NCBI GenBank assembly: GCA_029240815.1
Contig: JARDZO010000102.1
Span: 1 to 17,145, forward strand
Length of the DNA stretch: 17,145 nt
From: Brevibacillus sp.
GTDB lineage: Bacteria > Bacillota > Bacilli > Brevibacillales > Brevibacillaceae
Direction: 5' to 3'
Part shown: piece after piece, positions 14,121-17,145 of the stretch
How positions within the stretch are numbered: position 1 is the first letter of the stretch
Layout of the letters: each line of letters opens with the position of its first letter
Notes under the pieces: model-generated
The model's database searches: none
The model's input: the letters and a program-made list of their open reading frames with translations, nothing else
What the model was told of the DNA's origin: nothing
Program-made: the position numbers and the translations under genes

Positions 14121-14798
14121 ATGAACGCAAGTCAAGGAATAAAGGTCATCAAACTTGAGATGAATGTGGAAGGAGGACTGTTCGTAGTCCATACAGGATT
14201 GCTGTGGGATGAAAATGAGGCCATTCTTGTGGATACGGGCATACCCGGACAACTTGATGTCATCAAGAGCGCTATCGAACAAGAGTCTGTTCCATTTCAA
14301 AAGTTGAAAAAAATCATCATTACGCATCAGGATCGAGATCATATTGGCAGTTTGCCTGAGATTGTCGAAGCCTTTGAAGGAAAGATCCAAGTGTTTGCTC
14401 ACGAGGTAGCTGTTCCCTACCTTGCTGGAGAAACGCCTCTGATTAAGAGCGGAGCTATCGCTCCTCCTGTCAAAGTCGATCAGATCCTTCAAGATGGAGA
14501 CATCCTCCCCTACTGCGGTGGAATCCAAGTGATTTATACGCCAGGTCATACTCCTGATCACATTTCGTTATACCACATCCCTAGCAAAACATTGATTTCG
14601 GGTGATGCACTCACGTCTCAAGACGGTGTGCTCATGCCGTTCAATCCCGACTTTACCCCTGACAAAGCGACAGCATTACAATCGATAGCCAAACTAGTCG
14701 ATTTGGATATCGAGACCGTAATCGCGTATCACGGAGGAGTCTGTACAGGCGGCATCAAGGAGCGTCTTGTGCAAATCGTAGAAAACACTCCCGTGTAA
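14121..14798 (+). CDS. MBL-fold metallo-hydrolase (YflN-like)
   Basis: A 225-residue cytoplasmic metallo-beta-lactamase-fold hydrolase. Metal ligands: THQDRDHIG (68-76), the subgroup with Asp replacing the second His of HxHxDH; PGHTPDH with His143; SGDAL with Asp162; and YHGG with His204. It should bind two metals and hydrolyse an ester, thioester or similar bond; the substrate is unknown. The frame is open from TTG 14073, but GGTGGAGG (14105-14112) sits 8 bases before ATG 14121, whereas no ribosome site fits the earlier starts, so I use 14121. B. subtilis YflN is a likely relative. A strong terminator follows. Confidence 0.88.
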   Translation: MNASQGIKVIKLEMNVEGGLFVVHTGLLWDENEAILVDTGIPGQLDVIKSAIEQESVPFQKLKKIIITHQDRDHIGSLPEIVEAFEGKIQVFAHEVAVPYLAGETPLIKSGAIAPPVKVDQILQDGDILPYCGGIQVIYTPGHTPDHISLYHIPSKTLISGDALTSQDGVLMPFNPDFTPDKATALQSIAKLVDLDIETVIAYHGGVCTGGIKERLVQIVENTPV

Positions 14799-14810
14799 GC
14801 ACGACGAAGA

Positions 14811-14850
14811 AACCAATCTCACACCTCTTTCGTGTGAAGATTGGTTTTTT
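14811..14850 (+). terminator. Terminator of the MBL gene, overlapping the end of the transporter gene
   Basis: AACCAATCTCACAC (14811-14824) pairs with GTGTGAAGATTGGTT (14832-14846) with one bulged A, followed by TTTT. The right half lies inside the last codons of the convergent transporter gene (stop at 14819), so coding sequence and terminator share bases. Confidence 0.85.
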
Positions 14851-15295
14851 GTGTCTCCCGTGCCCCGCCCAATTTAAAGACAAGAATGCCACCGACGATC
14901 ACGAGTACACCGAGCAAATGATGCAAGGTAAAAGGCACCTTGTTTAGCCCCAACCAGCCCAAAGAGTCCCACAAGAGGGCGAATCCGAGCTGGGACGTCA
15001 GCACGATCGAAATCGCAAACGTAGGACCCAGTCGTCGGATCGCTTGGACCATACAAGTCACCACTCCCACCCCGATCAATCCGCTAAACCAGAACCATGG
15101 CTGCATATGCGGCAAGACAAACAGACCTTTTCCCTCAAAGAGCAATCCCATTGTCAAGGAAGCCAAGAATCCCATCCCTAACACGAATGTAGTCGTCGCC
15201 CAAGAGCCCACACGTTCATTCACCTTACTATTGAATATATTTTGCAAACTGATGAACGAACCCGCTAGCAATGCCAATGCCATACCTACAACCAT
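14819..15295 (-). CDS. YdcZ/DUF606-type DMT transporter (second copy)
   Basis: A 158-residue inner-membrane protein with five hydrophobic helices, a half-size member of the drug/metabolite transporter superfamily (YdcZ, DUF606). Signatures: LLAGSFISLQNIFNSKV at the start, WFWFSGLIGVGVVTCMVQAIRRLGPTFAISIVLTSQL in the middle, and LLGVLVIVGGILVFKLG at the end. Half-size proteins of this family usually work as dimers; with another copy two genes away, a heterodimer of the two is likely. It is the third gene of the minus-strand operon, 27 bases after the regulator's stop. GAGAGG lies about 8 bases before ATG 15295. The final residues are hydrophilic and overlap the MBL terminator. Substrate unknown. 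Confidence 0.87.
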   Translation of the reverse strand: MVVGMALALLAGSFISLQNIFNSKVNERVGSWATTTFVLGMGFLASLTMGLLFEGKGLFVLPHMQPWFWFSGLIGVGVVTCMVQAIRRLGPTFAISIVLTSQLGFALLWDSLGWLGLNKVPFTLHHLLGVLVIVGGILVFKLGGARETQKTNLHTKEV

Positions 15296-15322
15296 CGCTG
15301 TTCCTCTCCCATTTTCCTGTCT

Positions 15323-16033
15323 TTATTCTGGCTGTGATTCATAGATATTGTGACGAGCCATTGCACGCAAACCTTCTGCGTTTTTCACCAAGATGAATCC
15401 TTTATTGCGTTCGACTAATCCTTCAGCGCAAAACTGATGAAGGACCCGATTCAAATGTCGATAGCTGGTTCCGAGCAGGTTCGCGGCGTCCATCATGCTC
15501 GTTGTGTTCAGTTGCCCCTTTAGTTCAACATCCGTATCGTCAAAAGAGACTGAGAGCAAATAACTGGCTAATCGCACTTCCACCGGGTACATCAGATTAA
15601 AGCTCATAGTCGTGGATTTCACGTAAAATTTTCGAGTGATGTGATCCAGGAGAAATTGCAGCAACTGTGGATCACTTTTGCCATGCTTTTGTAACCACCG
15701 ATGAGCAACACCAAGCATCAGGACAGGAGATACCGCCTCTACTGTGTTCACAATGTCGGTTCCCCGAACGTATTCAATATCCCCGATTAACTCGAGCGGT
15801 GTTTTGAAGGAAAGAATCAATGTTTTCCCTTCCTCCGAAGTGGTGTACACTTTCAGCTTCCCCTTTAACAGCACATACAAATTTTGTGGAACTTCCCCTT
15901 GGGAACAGATGAGCTCTCCTTGCTCAAAGCTATAAAGCGACAAATACGGTTTGATTTGATCATTGAAAACTGATTCCATCTGGTGAGCTTGTAAATAATC
16001 CTGCAGCTGATCCCGATCCAACATTTCTTTCAT
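15323..16033 (-). CDS. Crp/Fnr-family transcription regulator (YeiL-like)
   Basis: A 236-residue regulator. Residues 30-115 form the cyclic-nucleotide-binding-type barrel (FEQGELICSQGE, LYVLLKGKLKVY), about 116-150 the dimer helix, and 175-215 the winged helix with recognition helix GTSYRHLNRVLHQF. The only cysteines are at 43 and 202, so it has no FNR-type iron-sulfur cluster; the PRxxxS cAMP phosphate-binding signature of Crp is not present either, so its signal is unknown. The arrangement and the GTSYRHLNRVL helix resemble E. coli YeiL-type regulators. GGAGG lies 12 bases before the ATG, a little far. It sits between two transporter genes and probably activates the operon through the palindrome at 16564-16577. 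Confidence 0.9.
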   Translation of the reverse strand: MKEMLDRDQLQDYLQAHQMESVFNDQIKPYLSLYSFEQGELICSQGEVPQNLYVLLKGKLKVYTTSEEGKTLILSFKTPLELIGDIEYVRGTDIVNTVEAVSPVLMLGVAHRWLQKHGKSDPQLLQFLLDHITRKFYVKSTTMSFNLMYPVEVRLASYLLSVSFDDTDVELKGQLNTTSMMDAANLLGTSYRHLNRVLHQFCAEGLVERNKGFILVKNAEGLRAMARHNIYESQPE

Positions 16034-16078
16034 AACAAGCGTTTACCTCCAGCCTCTATGCCCCGTAGCCTACTCACA

Positions 16079-16504
16079 TTACAGCTTTAGTATCACCACG
16101 CCTGCAATCATCAGTGCGATTCCAATGAACTGCGGCAGTCGCATCTTCTGCTTGATCACTCCAAACCAGCCTCGGCTGTCAATCACAAAGGTCAGACAAA
16201 GTTGGGAAATGAGCAGGGCTGATACGGTAAGCGTAACCCCCATCTGTTGAATCGCCGTGATATTACTGAATATAATGATGGCCGCGAAGGCTCCCCCGGT
16301 CAAATAAAGCGGCTTTACTTGTCGGAAACCTTGCCATTTTGCATCCCTGACGAGCAGCAGGATCAGGAACGCCGCCACGAATCCGGTGAACTGAGTAATC
16401 GTTGCCGTTTGCCATGTGCCTACGCTCACACTGATCCTGGCGTTGGCAACTCCCTGCAGGGTAAGAAAGGCCCCGCCTGCTAACGCAAAAAGACTCCCTC
16501 TCAT
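16079..16504 (-). CDS. YdcZ/DUF606-type DMT transporter (first copy)
   Basis: A 141-residue, five-helix membrane protein of the YdcZ/DUF606 family. MRGSLFALAGGAFLTLQGVANARIS at the start parallels the second copy's GSFISLQNIFNSKV, and both share the SxLLxSQLxxxxxxDSxGW segment (SALLISQLCLTFVIDSRGWFG here, SIVLTSQLGFALLWDSLGWLG there). The frame is open to 16570, but GGAGGG 10 bases before the ATG at 16504 and the family's usual length support that start. First gene of the operon transporter-regulator-transporter, 45 bases before the regulator. Its promoter region holds a perfect palindrome. Substrate is unknown. Confidence 0.87.
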   Translation of the reverse strand: MRGSLFALAGGAFLTLQGVANARISVSVGTWQTATITQFTGFVAAFLILLLVRDAKWQGFRQVKPLYLTGGAFAAIIIFSNITAIQQMGVTLTVSALLISQLCLTFVIDSRGWFGVIKQKMRLPQFIGIALMIAGVVILKL

Positions 16505-16535
16505 GTTGCTGGTCCCTCCACTTGCTTTTTCCTTT

Positions 16536-16577
16536 ATTAAAGGACAGAAACGGGATGAGGGGAAGGACATATGTCCT
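16536..16577 (-). promoter_or_regulatory. Palindromic activator site and -10 of the transporter operon
   Basis: AGGACATATGTCCT (16564-16577) is a perfect 14-bp palindrome. On the minus strand TTTAAT (16536-16541) lies so that the palindrome centre (16570.5) would be at -41.5 if transcription starts near 16529, exactly the class II Crp/Fnr geometry. There is no good -35, as expected for an activated promoter. Confidence 0.65.
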
Positions 16578-16585
16578 CAGCATAC

Positions 16586-16632
16586 AAAAAACCGCAAGAC
16601 GGGCACTTTTCCTCGTGCCGATCTTACGTGCG
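16586..16632 (-). terminator. Terminator of the lipoprotein gene
   Basis: On the minus strand CGCACGTAAGATCGGCAC folds with GTGCCCGTCTTGCGG (pairs GGCAC/GTGCC, AAGA/TCTT, CGC/GCG with internal mismatches), followed by TTTTTT. It starts 9 bases after the stop at 16641. Confidence 0.7.
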
Positions 16633-16640
16633 AATGTCCC

Positions 16641-17054
16641 TTATTTCATTTTTAATGAAAGCGCACGGATGGAATCAATTGCTGATTGATCACCGGTTGC
16701 CAAATAATATTCTTTATTCATTTCTAAAATGACATGATTCCCATTTGGCTTACGATTGTCAAGAGGAATGTAAATAATAGCGTCCTTGTAATATCCAATC
16801 AAATTTTTTGACTTGTACGGGTCATATCCTTCCAATTTACCTGTTATTTTCACGCTCGGAAGTAACTCATCAAACATCTCGTCGATCTTTTTTTGCATAG
16901 AAGGAGTCCACTCTGCCACTGCAGAACTGCTTTGGAAATCAACTAATTCCTCTACATTCGATAAGACTTCGCTTTGTTTTTGGAACGGATCCTCTTCTTC
17001 AACAGGAGCGCATCCAGAAAATATGAATAAACTCACTAGAAAAAGCTTCTTCAT
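16641..17054 (-). CDS. Orphan lipoprotein of unknown function
   Basis: A 137-residue exported lipoprotein. MKKLFLVSLFIFSGC is a short signal peptide with Cys15 as the lipid-attached residue. An acidic, flexible stretch (EEEDPFQKQSE) follows, then a mixed helical/strand domain (DEMFDELLPSVKITGKLEGYDPYKSKNLIGYYKDAIIYIPL) ending in a helix. I do not recognise the family. The frame is open to 17090, but AAGGGG before ATG 17054 and the signal peptide place the start there. Codon use is noticeably more A/T-rich than in the genes around it, which suggests a different origin or weak selection. It has its own terminator and is not clearly tied to the transporter operon. Confidence 0.75.
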   Translation of the reverse strand: MKKLFLVSLFIFSGCAPVEEEDPFQKQSEVLSNVEELVDFQSSSAVAEWTPSMQKKIDEMFDELLPSVKITGKLEGYDPYKSKNLIGYYKDAIIYIPLDNRKPNGNHVILEMNKEYYLATGDQSAIDSIRALSLKMK

Positions 17055-17145
17055 TGAGCACCCCTTCGCGATTTCATATGAATCAAGCAAAAACAGAAAT
17101 TCTATCTTTATTGTTTCTCCACAAAAAAGCCCCGCCCTTTTGAAG

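Noticed and set aside
13995..14561. 188-residue minus-strand frame antisense to the MBL gene
   Set aside because: It covers the metal-site coding region of a clear MBL-fold gene and has no recognisable domain; a long shadow.
17116..17145. A-run then GCCCCGCCCTTTTGAAG at the right edge
   Set aside because: Looks like one arm of a leftward terminator, but the other arm would be outside the window, so it cannot be supported.

Overview
The window looks like a chromosomal segment of a moderate-GC, endospore-forming type Firmicute, most likely Brevibacillus or a close Paenibacillaceae relative. Reasons: strong AGGAGG ribosome binding sites, frequent TTG/ATG starts, many U-tailed intrinsic terminators, a BdbC-type oxidoreductase, and a CtaG/Sco/YtkA cytochrome oxidase maturation set. 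The genus is inferred from gene content, not proven. I see no CRISPR array, phage module, transposase or insertion sequence. Nearly all genes are complete, with three exceptions: the left-edge coding end, a decayed serine-hydrolase fragment at 9790-10092, and a half hairpin at the right edge.

Layout, left to right. Positions 1-92 hold the end of a protein resembling the AHSA1/SRPBCC family, closed by a terminator. A solitary tRNA-Thr(CGT) lies on the minus strand with its own promoter. A PrpE-like metallophosphatase follows on plus, then a two-gene thiol-redox unit (BdbC and an anchored thioredoxin-like protein), then a three-gene unit ctaG - sco - ytkA. These two units fit one theme: disulfide formation and thiol/copper handling outside the membrane during assembly of cytochrome c oxidase. 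On minus come a small Pro/Gly-rich protein with an aromatic-rich tail and a secreted two-domain NlpC/P60 hydrolase whose first domain has lost its catalytic residues.

Next is a divergent pair: a MurF-like amide ligase lacking the usual N-terminal substrate domain (minus) and a CapA-family protein without a membrane anchor (plus). This is the most unusual pairing in the window and may act on a glutamate- or peptide-containing cell-envelope polymer. Then follow ybaK (minus), the serine-hydrolase remnant, a YfmJ-like NADP-dependent oxidoreductase (minus) and a divergent two-domain GNAT acetyltransferase (plus). Their shared intergenic region carries three TTGTAACT half-sites around a good promoter. 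A CarD-family regulator and an SDR oxidoreductase lie on minus, and an MBL-fold hydrolase on plus.

The right end is a minus-strand operon of a YdcZ/DUF606 transporter, a Crp/Fnr-family regulator and a second YdcZ/DUF606 transporter. A perfect 14-bp palindrome sits where a class II Crp/Fnr activator site would be expected. Upstream is an AT-rich orphan lipoprotein gene.
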